Positions 8,803 to 18,454 are shown, numbered from the stretch's first letter. The stretch: DNA of 64,000 nt from Thalassospira tepidiphila MCCC 1A03514 (GCF_001662875.1 NZ_JPVZ01000004.1:186001-250000), one strand, 5' to 3'. The notes: a model not told the origin generated them from the letters alone. Numbers and translations are program-made.

Positions 8803-10242
8803 TCAGCACTCGACTACGTTGACATTGACCGCAAGACCGCCCTGACTGGTTTCCTTGTACTTGCTTTGCATGTCGAGTCCCGTCTGGCGCATGGTCTCGA
8901 TCACCTTATCAAGCGACACGGTATGCTGTCCGTCACCGCGCAATGCCAGACGTGCTGCGTTGATCGCCTTGACCGCACCCATGGTGTTGCGTTCGATACA
9001 GGGCACCTGCACCAGACCGCCAATCGGATCGCAGGTCAGGCCAAGGTTATGTTCCATCCCGATCTCGGCGGCGTTTTCGACCTGTTCGGGCGTTCCGCCC
9101 AGCACGGCACACAACGCGCCAGCCGCCATTGAACAGGCAACACCGACCTCGCCCTGACAGCCAACTTCGGCCGCGGAGATTGAGGCGCGCTTTTTATAGA
9201 TCGACCCGATGGCCGCCGCAGTTAAAAGGAATTCACGAATTTTGTGCTGATTGGCGTTGGCACCGAACTTTTCGTAATAGCGCAGAACGGCGGGAATAAC
9301 GCCGGCCGCCCCGTTGGTTGGTGCGGTCACAACCCGACCGCCTGCGGCATTTTCTTCGTTTACGGCAAGGGCATAAAGATTGACCCAGTCAATCACCGTC
9401 AGCGGATCACGCAGGCCAGCTTCGGGCTTTTCGGTCAGTTCCTTATAAAGGTTCGATGCCCGACGTTTGACATTCAGGCCACCGGGCAAGATACCGTCAG
9501 TGCGGATGCCACGGTCAATGCAGCTCATCATCGCGTCATGAACGCGATCAACAAAGGCGATGGTTTCATCGGCGCTGCGCCAGCTTTGTTCGTTCTCCAT
9601 CATGATTTCCGCGATGGAGCGGCCTTCGCGCTTGCAGATTTCCATCAGTTCATCGGCGGACGAGAACGGAAATGGCAAGGTGATGTTATCGCCGGAATAT
9701 TCCGCACCGTGATCGTCACTGGATACGATAAAGCCACCCCCGACCGAGAAATATTCCTGGGTATGGATTTTCACGCCATCGTGGTCAAAGGCGGTAATGC
9801 GCATGCCATTGGGATGCTGCGGCAGGGTTTCGGTGAAATGAAACACCAGGTTGGTATCGCGGTTAAATGCAACCGGATACTGCCCATAAAGCTGCAACTG
9901 GCTGGTTTCATAAATCGCCTTCACAGTCGGCGAGATATCATCAGGATCGATATTGCGCGGGCGCTTGCCATTCAGGCCCATGATCACCGCGGTATCGGTT
10001 GCGTGACCCTTGCCGGTCAGGGCAAGCGATCCGTAAAGATCAACCACGACGCTGCCGGTCTTTTGCAAAAGATTGCGCGCCTCAAGCTCAAGGCAGAAAC
10101 GATATCCCGCACGCATCGGGCCAACTGTATGCGAACTCGATGGCCCAATACCAATCGTGTAAAGGTCGACAACCGAAAGGTTGACGTCATGTTGGGATTT
10201 CTTTTGCGATCCCGAAGCGGGATCGGTCGCGGGATTTGTCAT
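8803..10242 (-). CDS. sdaA: L-serine dehydratase (single-chain, Fe-S type)
   Basis: A 479-aa L-serine ammonia-lyase that converts L-serine to pyruvate and ammonium. The N-terminal half is the regulatory/beta domain ([19 protein letters not shown]). The C-terminal alpha domain holds the cysteines expected to bind the [4Fe-4S] cluster, in [11 protein letters not shown] and in GLTCDPIGG with the following VPC. Length fits the single-polypeptide proteobacterial form. The ATG at 10242 has GGAGG 6 nt upstream. The gene is monocistronic and sits behind a tandem glycine riboswitch, so its expression should follow glycine, which equilibrates with serine through glycine hydroxymethyltransferase. Confidence 0.95.
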   Translation of the reverse strand: MTNPATDPASGSQKKSQHDVNLSVVDLYTIGIGPSSSHTVGPMRAGYRFCLELEARNLLQKTGSVVVDLYGSLALTGKGHATDTAVIMGLNGKRPRNIDPDDISPTVKAIYETSQLQLYGQYPVAFNRDTNLVFHFTETLPQHPNGMRITAFDHDGVKIHTQEYFSVGGGFIVSSDDHGAEYSGDNITLPFPFSSADELMEICKREGRSIAEIMMENEQSWRSADETIAFVDRVHDAMMSCIDRGIRTDGILPGGLNVKRRASNLYKELTEKPEAGLRDPLTVIDWVNLYALAVNEENAAGGRVVTAPTNGAAGVIPAVLRYYEKFGANANQHKIREFLLTAAAIGSIYKKRASISAAEVGCQGEVGVACSMAAGALCAVLGGTPEQVENAAEIGMEHNLGLTCDPIGGLVQVPCIERNTMGAVKAINAARLALRGDGQHTVSLDKVIETMRQTGLDMQSKYKETSQGGLAVNVNVVEC

Positions 10243-10306
10243 CAAGGGCCTCCTTCACGGCTCAATAACGCGCTTGTTTTCGCGCTGTTTACGAACCGGT
10301 GTTTTT

Positions 10307-10537
10307 GCCCCCTCTGTCCCTTGACCTGAGATTATCCGCCCTGCCCGATCAAGATCGGCTTGAGGCGTTCATCCTTCGGTGGAAACCTGACCAGCGCTTT
10401 CTCCCAGGCGCTTTTTGGTTTCTCTCTCCAGAGCCTCTTCCGTGACGGTCCATCTGCCTGAGAGTGTTTATGAGGCATTGCTCCTTCGGCGCCGCACATC
10501 ATGCAAATCGCGTGATATCCGAACTCTCCCGTCACGG
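10307..10537 (-). promoter_or_regulatory. Tandem glycine riboswitch upstream of sdaA
   Basis: Read on the minus strand, aptamer 1 (about 10440-10537) is closed by CCGTGAC/GTCACGG and carries GGGAGAG, GCGCCGAAGGAGCAA and CTCTCAGGCA. Aptamer 2 (about 10307-10436) carries CTGGAGAGA, CACCGAAGGATGAA, ATCTCAGGTCAAGG and GACAGAGGGG. These blocks and their order match the two-aptamer glycine riboswitch known from gcv operons. The leader ends about 65 nt before the sdaA ATG. The expected outcome is activation by glycine; the expression platform was not resolved. Confidence 0.9.
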
Positions 10538-10814
10538 TGCGAGATAACATTTCTGCCACCTCAGAGGTTCACCGTCAGATTGAACACTATCTGCGTCTTT
10601 AGACACTGTCAAAAGAACTGGTTTGCATCTGCAAAATTTTCTGCGGCAGATGCTGTTAAGCAACGGTAATCGTGCTAAATTGCCCGGGTAGTTGATGTAC
10701 CTGTCGTGCGCGAAGACTGACCCACCCTGTCCGCATGGCGGGATTGATGGCGAAAGAGCCCGTAAGTCACCATATTTACGGGACATTCAGCCTTTTCCTT
10801 TATCTGTGGGGTTT

Positions 10815-12407
10815 ATGAACGTGACTGTATCGAATTCCGTAAAGCGCCCGCGCCCTGTGGTGCTGTGCATTCTGGACGGCTGGGGTTATCGCGAAGAAAG
10901 CAAGGACAACGCTGTCGCCCTTGCCAACACGCCTGTCTGGGATGACCTTTATGCCAACAATCCGACCGGGTTCCTCAAGGCCTGCGGTCTGGATGTTGGC
11001 CTGCCCGAAGGTCAGATGGGCAACTCGGAAGTCGGTCACATGAACCTGGGTGCTGGCCGTGTGGTCATGCAGGAACTGCCCAAAATTGACGAGGCCGTAA
11101 AAACCGGCACCATCGCCGATACCGACACCGTCAAAAAGATCATCGCCAAACTGTCCGATTCCAAGGGCGTTTGCCATATCGCGGGCCTTCTGTCCGACGG
11201 TGGTGTGCATTCCCATCAGGCCCACATGGCGGCCCTGGCCAAGATCATTGCAGGTGCCGGTGTGCCGGTAAAAATTCACGCCTATCTTGATGGCCGTGAT
11301 ACCGCACCGAAAAGTGCCGCCAAGTTCCTTGAGAAATTCCGCGCCCTGATCGGTGATGCCGATGTTGAAATCGCCACCGTCACCGGCCGTTATTACGCCA
11401 TGGACCGCGACAATCGCTGGGAACGTGTAAGCCAGGCCTATTTCACCATGGTTCAGGGCAAAAATTACGCCGATGGTCGCAGTGCTGACAGTGCGGAGGC
11501 CGCGATTGCCAACGCCTATGAAGCCGGCACCACCGATGAATTCGTTCTGCCGACCGTGATTGGCGATTATGACGGCATAAAGGATGGCGACGGCCTTCTG
11601 ATGACCAATTTCCGGGCGGATCGCGCACGTGAAATCCTTGCAGCCCTTTGCGCACCGGAATTTGACGGCTTTGATCGCGGCACGCCGGTCAAGTTCGCAG
11701 TTCAAGCCGGGATGGTCGAATATTCGTCCGAACATGCGAAATACATGGATGCGATCTATCCGCCGCAGACCCTGCCAAATATCTTTGGCGAAGTGGTTTC
11801 CAAGGCCGGCATGAAGCAGCTTCGCATCGCCGAGACCGAAAAATACCCGCATGTGTCGTTCTTCTTTAACGGCGGCGAAGAACAGGTATTCGAGGGTGAG
11901 GACCGCATTCTGGTCGCCTCCCCCAAAGTCGCGACCTATGACCTTCAGCCGGAAATGTCGGCACCGGAAGTGACCGAAAAACTGGTCGCTGCCATCAAGT
12001 CGGAAAAATACGACACCATCATCCTGAACTTTGCCAACCCGGACATGGTCGGCCATAGCGGTATCCTTGAAGCCGCGATGAAGGCCGCCGAGGCGGTTGA
12101 TACCTGCCTTGGCAAGGTGATCGACGCGATCAAATCTGTCGGTGGCGTTGCCTTTGTCACCGCCGATCACGGCAACTGCGAAGTGATGGTCGATCCGGAA
12201 ACCGGTGAACCGCACACGGCACATACACTTAATCTCGTTCCGACCATCCTTGTTAACGGTCCGGAAGGGGTAACATTGGAAGATGGTCGTTTGGCCGATG
12301 TCGCACCGACCTTGCTGCAATTGCTTGGCGTGCCGCAACCGGCCGAGATGACCGGTAAACCCTTGCTTAAGGGCCTGAAACAGAATGACGCGCTTCTTGC
12401 GAGCTAA
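10815..12407 (+). CDS. gpmI: 2,3-bisphosphoglycerate-independent phosphoglycerate mutase
   Basis: A 530-aa cofactor-independent phosphoglycerate mutase that interconverts 3- and 2-phosphoglycerate. VVLCILDGWGYRE near the start supplies a metal-binding aspartate, and the phosphoserine nucleophile is S71 in QMGNSEVGHMNLG. VTADHGNCEVM near the end matches the phosphatase-domain metal site. Length is normal for the family. The ATG at 10815 follows TGTGGGG; the longer open frame from 10692 lacks conservation. It is the first gene of a unit with the envC-like gene, overlapping it by 23 nt. The divergent upstream gap (10546-10814) should hold promoters for this unit and for the sdaA riboswitch transcript. 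Confidence 0.95.
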   Translation: MNVTVSNSVKRPRPVVLCILDGWGYREESKDNAVALANTPVWDDLYANNPTGFLKACGLDVGLPEGQMGNSEVGHMNLGAGRVVMQELPKIDEAVKTGTIADTDTVKKIIAKLSDSKGVCHIAGLLSDGGVHSHQAHMAALAKIIAGAGVPVKIHAYLDGRDTAPKSAAKFLEKFRALIGDADVEIATVTGRYYAMDRDNRWERVSQAYFTMVQGKNYADGRSADSAEAAIANAYEAGTTDEFVLPTVIGDYDGIKDGDGLLMTNFRADRAREILAALCAPEFDGFDRGTPVKFAVQAGMVEYSSEHAKYMDAIYPPQTLPNIFGEVVSKAGMKQLRIAETEKYPHVSFFFNGGEEQVFEGEDRILVASPKVATYDLQPEMSAPEVTEKLVAAIKSEKYDTIILNFANPDMVGHSGILEAAMKAAEAVDTCLGKVIDAIKSVGGVAFVTADHGNCEVMVDPETGEPHTAHTLNLVPTILVNGPEGVTLEDGRLADVAPTLLQLLGVPQPAEMTGKPLLKGLKQNDALLAS

Positions 12408-13740
12408 GTTAGCTTATGAGATCGCCCTGCCTGCGCTGATCGCTTTTGCGGTTTTTGCTGCAGGCGGGGCTGCGCCTTCTTTTGCCCAATCGCTGCAAAA
12501 GGTTGATCAGCAACTTGATCAACTTGAAAACCAGCTTTCCGAACAGCAAAAACAGGAAGAGTTCCTGTCACGCAAATCACGGGAACTCTGGACCGAGGAA
12601 CAAGCCCTTCAGTCCGAGGCGATATCTGTCGCCAGACGCACCCAGCGCCTTGAAACGACGCTGACCGAACTGGAAGATCAGCTCGAAACGCTTGAAGCAC
12701 GTGAAAAGGTCGCGGCCACCAGCCTTGAAGACAAGGCCGGGCAATATGCCCGTATCCTGATGGCCCTGCAGCGCCTGTCGACCACCCCGCCCGAAGCGGT
12801 CATTGCCCTGCCGACATCGCCGCAGGATACGTTGCGTTCGGCAGTGTTGCTTAAGGCCGCCCTGCCCGGTGTCGAACAGCACGCCCGCGATCTGCGCAAG
12901 GAACTGGGCGAGATTGCCACGCTGCGCGAAGATATTCGCAATCGCCGCAGCGAATTGGCCGCAGCCACCCAGGAATTGCAGCAAGAACGCGCGTCCCTTG
13001 CCGCCCTTCTGGATGAAAAGCGCCGCCTGCGCGCCCAGACAGAGGCCGAAGCCGAGGAAGCCGCCAAGGCCGTAAGTGTGCTTGCCGATGAAGCCAAATC
13101 ACTGGGCGAACTTTTGCGCAATCTGGAAAATCGTGCCGAAGGGCTGCCACGCCCGCGCGCGCGTCCGGAAGTTCGTGTTGCGACACGTACCGAACCGGAT
13201 GCAGACACGCTTGGTGCGACAACAATTGCCAAAAACACACCGCCACCGCCGCCCGAAAGCAAATCTGATGCGGGCAAGACCGGTCGCACCGGCACAAGTG
13301 ACGAAGAATTCGCTGTTGGCAGTTCGATCACACTGGCACAAGGCAACCTGCGTATGCCCGCCAGCGGTAAAGTGGTTACACTTTTTGGTGAAAAATCACG
13401 CGGCCCGGATGGTTTGACCGTAAACAGGTCCAAGGGAATTGAGATCAGCACACGCGCAAATGCGCAGGTTGTCTCGCCTTTTGACGGCAAAGTTGTCTTT
13501 GCTGGCCCGTTCCGCGGGTATGGCCGGCTCTTGATTATCGAACACGGCGAAGGATACCATAGCCTTATCGCCGGTTTTGATCGGCTGGACAGTGTGGTAG
13601 GACAATATCTATTGGCGGGCGAACCTGTTGGTATTATGGGTGAAACTTCGCCAAAACTATATCTGGAGATGCGCCAGAACGGGGAAGCAATCAATCCGCT
13701 TCCATGGCTGGCCTCGAAAAACGGCAAGGTAAGTGGATGA
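12385..13740 (+). CDS. EnvC-like murein hydrolase activator (degenerate M23/LytM domain)
   Basis: A 451-aa exported protein. A signal peptide (residues 1-35, ending APSFA-Q) precedes long coiled coils at about 37-255 that are rich in Q, E and L. A Pro-rich linker at about 255-310 and a LytM domain at about 325-445 follow. Zinc ligands of active LytM enzymes are missing: the usual HxG/D position reads SKGIEIST, and the HxH position reads HSLIAGF. That pattern fits EnvC-type activators, which switch on AmiC/AmiB-type amidases at the septum instead of cutting peptidoglycan. It overlaps gpmI at its start and ctpA at its end (ATGA), so the three are co-translated. Confidence 0.85.
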   Translation: MTRFLRAKLAYEIALPALIAFAVFAAGGAAPSFAQSLQKVDQQLDQLENQLSEQQKQEEFLSRKSRELWTEEQALQSEAISVARRTQRLETTLTELEDQLETLEAREKVAATSLEDKAGQYARILMALQRLSTTPPEAVIALPTSPQDTLRSAVLLKAALPGVEQHARDLRKELGEIATLREDIRNRRSELAAATQELQQERASLAALLDEKRRLRAQTEAEAEEAAKAVSVLADEAKSLGELLRNLENRAEGLPRPRARPEVRVATRTEPDADTLGATTIAKNTPPPPPESKSDAGKTGRTGTSDEEFAVGSSITLAQGNLRMPASGKVVTLFGEKSRGPDGLTVNRSKGIEISTRANAQVVSPFDGKVVFAGPFRGYGRLLIIEHGEGYHSLIAGFDRLDSVVGQYLLAGEPVGIMGETSPKLYLEMRQNGEAINPLPWLASKNGKVSG

Positions 13741-15038
13741 AAACCTCACGATTGGCAGTACTCGCACTCGCGACCGGCATGACTATCGGCCTTGCGTCGC
13801 CAGTTTTGGCGCAATCTTCAACCTCCTCGGCTGAGACCTATCGGCTGCTCAACCTGTTTGGCGATGTGTTCGAACAGGTCAAAAGCAAATATGTCGAAGA
13901 CGTCGATGACAAAAAACTGATCGAAGCGGCCATCAACGGCATGCTGACATCGCTTGATCCGCACTCCTCATATTTGAATATGGATAATTTCGAGGAAATG
14001 CAGGTCGATACCCGCGGCGAATTCGGTGGTCTTGGCATCGAAGTCACGATGGAAGACGGCTTTGTCAAAGTCATCGCACCGATCTATGACACGCCCGCCG
14101 AAAAGGCTGGCCTCCAGCCGGGCGACTTCATTACGCATATCGATGGCACCGCCATTCGCGGCATGACGCTGAATGACGCGGTTGAGATGATGCGTGGCAA
14201 AGTCAACACCGACATCGTCCTGACCATCATTCGCAAGGGTGAACAGGCACCGTTCGATGTCACCTTGACCCGTGCAGTGATCAAAATCCAGTCGGTCCGC
14301 GCCGAACCGAAAGACGATATCGGCTATATCCGTATCACCAAATTCAACGAACAGACCGCCAGCGGCCTGCAGCGCGCTATTGCCGACATGCGCGAAGAAA
14401 TCGGCCCTGAAATCAAGGGCCTGGTGATTGACCTGCGCAACAATCCGGGCGGCCTACTTGATCAGGCGATCTCGGTTTCCGATGCCTTCCTTGATAAGGG
14501 TGAAATCGTATCGACCCGTCCGCGTGATACCGAAAACACCGAACGGTACAACGCACGCAGCGGTGACCTCAGCGAAGGTTTGCCGATTGTGGTTCTGATC
14601 AATGATGGCTCTGCCTCGGCATCCGAAATTGTCGCAGGCGCCCTTCAGGATCATCGCCGTGCGGTCATTATGGGCACGCGCAGCTTTGGCAAGGGGTCGG
14701 TCCAGACCATCCTTCCGATGCCCGGAAACGTGGCACTTCGTCTGACCACGGCGCGCTATTACACGCCGTCAGGCAAATCCATTCAGGAAGTCGGCATTGT
14801 GCCGGACATCATCGTTCCGCAGGCACGCGTCGAAAGCATCGAGGCAGATACCCGTCGCTCCGAAGCATCGCTTAGTGGCGCCCTTCGCAACGAGGACGAA
14901 GGCATCACAGATGCGGAACAGGATGCAAATTCCCGCCGTGACGAGGCCGAACAGCTGGCGATTGATGATTATCAGCTGTCGCGTGCGCTTGACATGATCC
15001 GGGGTATTTCGCTGTTTGGCCCGCGTCCGAATGGGTAA
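13737..15038 (+). CDS. ctpA: Carboxyl-terminal processing protease (S41)
   Basis: A 433-aa periplasmic serine protease. Residues 1-25 form a signal peptide ending SPVLA-Q. A PDZ domain lies at about 95-185 (FGGLGIEVTMEDGFVKV). The S41 core carries the Ser/Lys dyad: by spacing to E. coli Tsp these are S294 in GSASASEIV and K319 in SFGKGSVQ, with Q323 also conserved. Such proteases trim C-termini of envelope proteins and control peptidoglycan hydrolases, which fits its coupling to the EnvC-like gene. Its ATG at 13737 overlaps the preceding stop (ATGA); the longer open frame is not needed. Confidence 0.93.
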   Translation: MKTSRLAVLALATGMTIGLASPVLAQSSTSSAETYRLLNLFGDVFEQVKSKYVEDVDDKKLIEAAINGMLTSLDPHSSYLNMDNFEEMQVDTRGEFGGLGIEVTMEDGFVKVIAPIYDTPAEKAGLQPGDFITHIDGTAIRGMTLNDAVEMMRGKVNTDIVLTIIRKGEQAPFDVTLTRAVIKIQSVRAEPKDDIGYIRITKFNEQTASGLQRAIADMREEIGPEIKGLVIDLRNNPGGLLDQAISVSDAFLDKGEIVSTRPRDTENTERYNARSGDLSEGLPIVVLINDGSASASEIVAGALQDHRRAVIMGTRSFGKGSVQTILPMPGNVALRLTTARYYTPSGKSIQEVGIVPDIIVPQARVESIEADTRRSEASLSGALRNEDEGITDAEQDANSRRDEAEQLAIDDYQLSRALDMIRGISLFGPRPNG

Positions 15039-15066
15039 GGTTGGACCCGGCATCGTGAGAGACTAG

Positions 15067-16653
15067 TTGCGCGTGTTCAGGAAAATCCTAAATTCCTTGC
15101 CGTTCCGAAAGAAAAAGAACGGTGACATCGACGAGGACATGGCCAGTGATTTGGCCGACGACCTTGGCGACGGGATGACTGACGCCGACGACGATGAAGA
15201 CAACGTCAATCTCGATGACCTGCCCTTTAATGAACTGCCGATCGAAGTACAGTTCAAACGAATGCCGAAGCGGCCGAAATCACGGCGCAGTTGGCTTTCG
15301 AAACTGCTGATCATTACCCTGTTCCTGTCGCCATTTTGCGCAACAGCGGTCGCGATGATCCCGGTGCTTGATCCGGAAACCGGCTGGCGGCTGTTTCATG
15401 CTGGCGGACCGGAAGCCACGATCACGGTTCCGGGCACCGAACGCGAACTGCAAGAAGAAATCGCGCGCGGTGTTAAGGACATTCAGGATCGCGACCGCGC
15501 CGCGATGGAGGCTGCCAATGGCGCAAATGGCCAAGGCCCGTCGGCCGAAGACATTGCCGGCAACCTTGATGGCGTTTCCGACCTGATCGGAACACCGGGG
15601 GCAACCGATGGCACCGGTGATGGCGCCCCGACACCAGAAGAACTCGCCGCCCTGATCGAGGAAGAAGGATCGTTTGACGAACCGATCGAACCCGATCCCT
15701 TGCGCCCGGCGCCGCTGCCCGGTCTTGACGAGGAAGGCAGTTTTGGCCGCATCCCGCGCATCGGCGATGATGGCACCACACCGTTTGAAGCCTACAAACG
15801 CCCGTTCGAACTGCCCGAAGGGACCCCGGTTGTCGCCGTCATGCTGACCGGTGTTGGCCTGAACGAAGAGCGCACCGACGCGGCCATCAATGATCTGCCC
15901 CTGAACATTTCACTGGCGATTTCGCCCTATGCCCGCGATTTGCAAACGGTTGCCCGCGAAGCACGCGCCATGGGCCACGAGGTCTTCCTTGAACTTCCGA
16001 TGGAACCGGCAGACTTCCCGCTATCAGACCCCGGGCCGCGCGCACTTTTGACATCCCTCTCAGAGGGTGAAAACCTTGTCCGTCTGGAATGGTTGCTGGC
16101 ACGCTTCCCAGGCTATGCCGGTCTGGTCAGCCGTCAGGGATCGAAATTCGGAAGCTTGGACAGCGCCATTCGCCCGGTGATCGAATTCATTTCGCGTACT
16201 GGTCTGATGTATGTCGAAGGTACCGGAAGCGGTGTCGCCAGCTATGGCGCGCAATTGGCAGCAAACGACGGAACACCGAATGCGATCAGCAATGTCATCA
16301 TTGATGACACGCCAAGCCGCCGCCACATCGACAGGCGACTGGCCGAACTGGTCGAAATCGCCAAACGCAATGGCGTTGCCGTCGGGATTGCGCAATCCTA
16401 TCCGGTGACGATCCAGCGACTGCGCAACTGGGCCTTCCGCCTGAAACGTCAGGGCGTTGTTCTGGTCCCGGTTAGTGCCGTATCCGGCCAGCAGGTCACG
16501 CCGCAATCTGCCGACGAGGCGGAGGCCGCCCGTCTTGAAGCCGAAGAACGCGAACGTGAGGTCATGGCCGAACAGGCTGAGCAGGAAGAAGCACTTTCGG
16601 AACCTGCCGATCCGGCGGAGCCCGACGAACCCGCCAACACAATCGAGAACTAA
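15067..16653 (+). CDS. Divergent polysaccharide deacetylase family protein (YibQ/DUF610)
   Basis: A 528-aa protein. The acidic N-terminus (residues 18-50, mostly D and E) is cytoplasmic; one membrane helix lies at about 78-97; an acidic, Pro-rich linker at about 110-255 leads to the divergent polysaccharide deacetylase domain at about 258-480 (VVAVMLTGVGLN, FLELPMEP). This domain resembles NodB deacetylases but its enzymatic activity is doubtful. The C-terminus ends in a Glu/Ala/Pro tail. The start appears to be the TTG at 15067, with GAGAG 5 nt before it; a GTG two codons later is the alternative. In other proteobacteria yibQ follows envC and ctpA, as here, which suggests an envelope role. 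Confidence 0.82.
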   Translation: MRVFRKILNSLPFRKKKNGDIDEDMASDLADDLGDGMTDADDDEDNVNLDDLPFNELPIEVQFKRMPKRPKSRRSWLSKLLIITLFLSPFCATAVAMIPVLDPETGWRLFHAGGPEATITVPGTERELQEEIARGVKDIQDRDRAAMEAANGANGQGPSAEDIAGNLDGVSDLIGTPGATDGTGDGAPTPEELAALIEEEGSFDEPIEPDPLRPAPLPGLDEEGSFGRIPRIGDDGTTPFEAYKRPFELPEGTPVVAVMLTGVGLNEERTDAAINDLPLNISLAISPYARDLQTVAREARAMGHEVFLELPMEPADFPLSDPGPRALLTSLSEGENLVRLEWLLARFPGYAGLVSRQGSKFGSLDSAIRPVIEFISRTGLMYVEGTGSGVASYGAQLAANDGTPNAISNVIIDDTPSRRHIDRRLAELVEIAKRNGVAVGIAQSYPVTIQRLRNWAFRLKRQGVVLVPVSAVSGQQVTPQSADEAEAARLEAEEREREVMAEQAEQEEALSEPADPAEPDEPANTIEN

Positions 16654-16695
16654 TGACAGATGCCGGTACCCCGGCTCTGTCAGTCAGGAGCAGTC

Positions 16696-17223
16696 ATGGC
16701 AAAGAAGTCCGACACCCCGAACGCAGACAAAGTCACGGCAGATGATCTTCCTTATCGGCCATGCGTCGGTATTGCCCTGTTTAATGCAGACGGATTGGTC
16801 TGGATGGGGAACCGTTTCGGGTTTGAAGGCGCCTGGCAACTGCCGCAAGGCGGCATTGATGACGGCGAAACGCCGATTGAGGCCGCCATGCGCGAACTCA
16901 AGGAAGAAATCGGCACCGACAAGGCCGAAATCATTTCCGAAACACCGAACTGGCTGACCTATGACCTGCCCGAACACCTGATCGGCAAGGCCTTCAAGGG
17001 CAAGTATCGCGGCCAGAAACAGAAATGGTTCGCCATGCGCTTTACCGGCAAGGACAAACACATCAACATTGATGTCCCGGATCCGGAATTTGACAGCTGG
17101 CGCTGGAACGATCTGGCGACCCTGCCGGACCTTATCGTGCCGTTCAAAAGGCCGGTTTATTTACAAATTGCCGCCGAGTTTCATGATATACCGCAAAGAA
17201 TTCGCGAAAAGGGTCAGGCATAA
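16696..17223 (+). CDS. rppH: RNA pyrophosphohydrolase (Nudix)
   Basis: A 175-aa Nudix hydrolase of the RppH/NudH group, which removes pyrophosphate from the 5' end of mRNAs and so starts RNase E-dependent decay. The full Nudix box is present (GGIDDGETPIEAAMRELKEE, then IG), and YRPCVGIALFN and GQKQKWFAMRF are typical of RppH. The ATG at 16696 has CAGGAG 5 nt upstream; an earlier in-frame start at 16660 lacks one. It follows the yibQ homologue in the same direction and is probably in the same unit. Confidence 0.93.
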   Translation: MAKKSDTPNADKVTADDLPYRPCVGIALFNADGLVWMGNRFGFEGAWQLPQGGIDDGETPIEAAMRELKEEIGTDKAEIISETPNWLTYDLPEHLIGKAFKGKYRGQKQKWFAMRFTGKDKHINIDVPDPEFDSWRWNDLATLPDLIVPFKRPVYLQIAAEFHDIPQRIREKGQA

Positions 17224-17301
17224 GACGATGTTTGCGGTTTGATCGCAGTACAGTTTTCGATAAATTTGAATAACAAACATTCGGCTTAGAGGAGTTCCAA
17301 C

Positions 17302-17490
17302 ATGGGTATGGATCGGTTGATCTTTGGTGTTCTGACCATCGTGGTCGGTCTTTTCGGCCTGTTTTACGCGTCAGGTTCGCAGGACGGTTATTCCTACTTC
17401 GTCGGGCTTGCGATGTTCATTGGTGCCGTGCTGTTCATGTTCCATCTGATCAAGGGCCATTATGACCAGCTTGAAGCGTCCGATCACTGA
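17302..17490 (+). CDS. Small two-helix membrane protein, unknown function
   Basis: A 62-aa protein with two likely membrane helices (residues about 5-25 and 31-50) joined by a short polar loop (SGSQDGYS), and a charged C-terminus. The start follows a strong GAGGAG with 7-nt spacing and the gene ends just before a rho-independent terminator, so it is a real expressed gene. I do not recognise a family. It may close the rppH unit or have its own promoter in the AT-rich 78-nt gap. Confidence 0.75.
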   Translation: MGMDRLIFGVLTIVVGLFGLFYASGSQDGYSYFVGLAMFIGAVLFMFHLIKGHYDQLEASDH

Positions 17491-17520
17491 TCTCTGCGTT
17501 TGATGTGTCATCGGATTTCT

Positions 17521-17554
17521 GCGCCCCAACCTCTGGTCTGGGGCGCTTGTTTTT
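17521..17554 (+). terminator. Rho-independent terminator
   Basis: An 8-bp GC stem GCGCCCCA/TGGGGCGC (17521-17528, 17539-17546) with a 10-nt loop is followed by TTGTTTTT. Confidence 0.88.
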
Positions 17555-17611
17555 GTCGGCACCTCTCCTCGATGCTTCAAATGACATCCGAAACGCGATA
17601 AGACTTTCCCC

Positions 17612-18418
17612 ATGAGCAATACACACTGGGATCCCGCCCGTTACGGTTTGTTTGGCAATGAACGCCTGCGACCGGCCATCGATCTGATTTCACGTTTGCC
17701 CAAACCGGCAAGCGGGTTTTCTCCGCGTCATATTGTCGACCTCGGCTGTGGCCCGGGTTCGGTAACAGCGATACTTGCCGATGCATATGGTTCAAGCGAT
17801 CCTGACGGACCACGTATCACAGGTGTTGATTCGTCAGACGAGATGCTTGAAACCGCGCGCAAGCGGGGTGAAAACATCACCTGGCAAAAGGCCGACATCG
17901 CCGACTGGCAACCGGACGCGCCCGTTGATCTGCTGTTTTCCAATGCGGCCCTGCACTGGGTACCGGATCACTCAAAGCTGTTTCCGCGCCTTCTTGAACA
18001 TCTTCGCCCCGGCGGCATTATCGCCATTCAGGTGCCCAACAATTTCCTGGCACCCAGCCACCAGTTGATCGGCGAAGCGGGGATGGACTGGCGCAAGGAA
18101 GTGGCAACCGCGATGCATGCGGCCCGCATCATGCGCCCGGGTGATTATTTCGATGTGCTGACACCCGCATGTGATGAAGTCGACCTTTGGCAGACGCAAT
18201 ATTGTCACGTGCTGACCGGGCCAGACGCGGTCTATAACTGGACCAGTTCAACCATCCTGCGTCCCGTCATGGATGCCCTGCCCGATGATGAAGCGCGCGC
18301 GAAATTCACTGCGAAATACAAGGAACGGCTTAATCAGGTCTATCCGTCACGCGATGACGGACGTACCCTGTTTCCGTTCAATCGCCTGTTCATGATCGCC
18401 CGCAAGAAGTCCGCCTGA
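17612..18418 (+). CDS. tam: Trans-aconitate 2-methyltransferase
   Basis: A 268-aa class-I SAM methyltransferase. Motif I is IVDLGCGPGSVT, the acidic residue of motif II lies in ITGVDSSDEML, and FSNAALHWVPDH is highly characteristic of Tam, with WDPARYGLFGNERLRPA at the N-terminus. Tam methylates trans-aconitate, a by-product that inhibits aconitase, and so detoxifies it in the cytoplasm. The next gene starts 36 nt downstream on the same strand. The ribosome-binding site is weak. Confidence 0.88.
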   Translation: MSNTHWDPARYGLFGNERLRPAIDLISRLPKPASGFSPRHIVDLGCGPGSVTAILADAYGSSDPDGPRITGVDSSDEMLETARKRGENITWQKADIADWQPDAPVDLLFSNAALHWVPDHSKLFPRLLEHLRPGGIIAIQVPNNFLAPSHQLIGEAGMDWRKEVATAMHAARIMRPGDYFDVLTPACDEVDLWQTQYCHVLTGPDAVYNWTSSTILRPVMDALPDDEARAKFTAKYKERLNQVYPSRDDGRTLFPFNRLFMIARKKSA

Positions 18419-18454
18419 CGATCCGAACAACACATCCCTGACAAGGAGCACCCC

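Noticed and set aside
9244..10329. 361-codon open frame opposite sdaA
   Set aside because: It lies antisense to a conserved enzyme and its riboswitch; the frame is kept open by codon bias and has no ribosome site or recognisable domain.
10800..12338. 512-codon open frame opposite gpmI
   Set aside because: Antisense shadow of gpmI; no domain or start signal.
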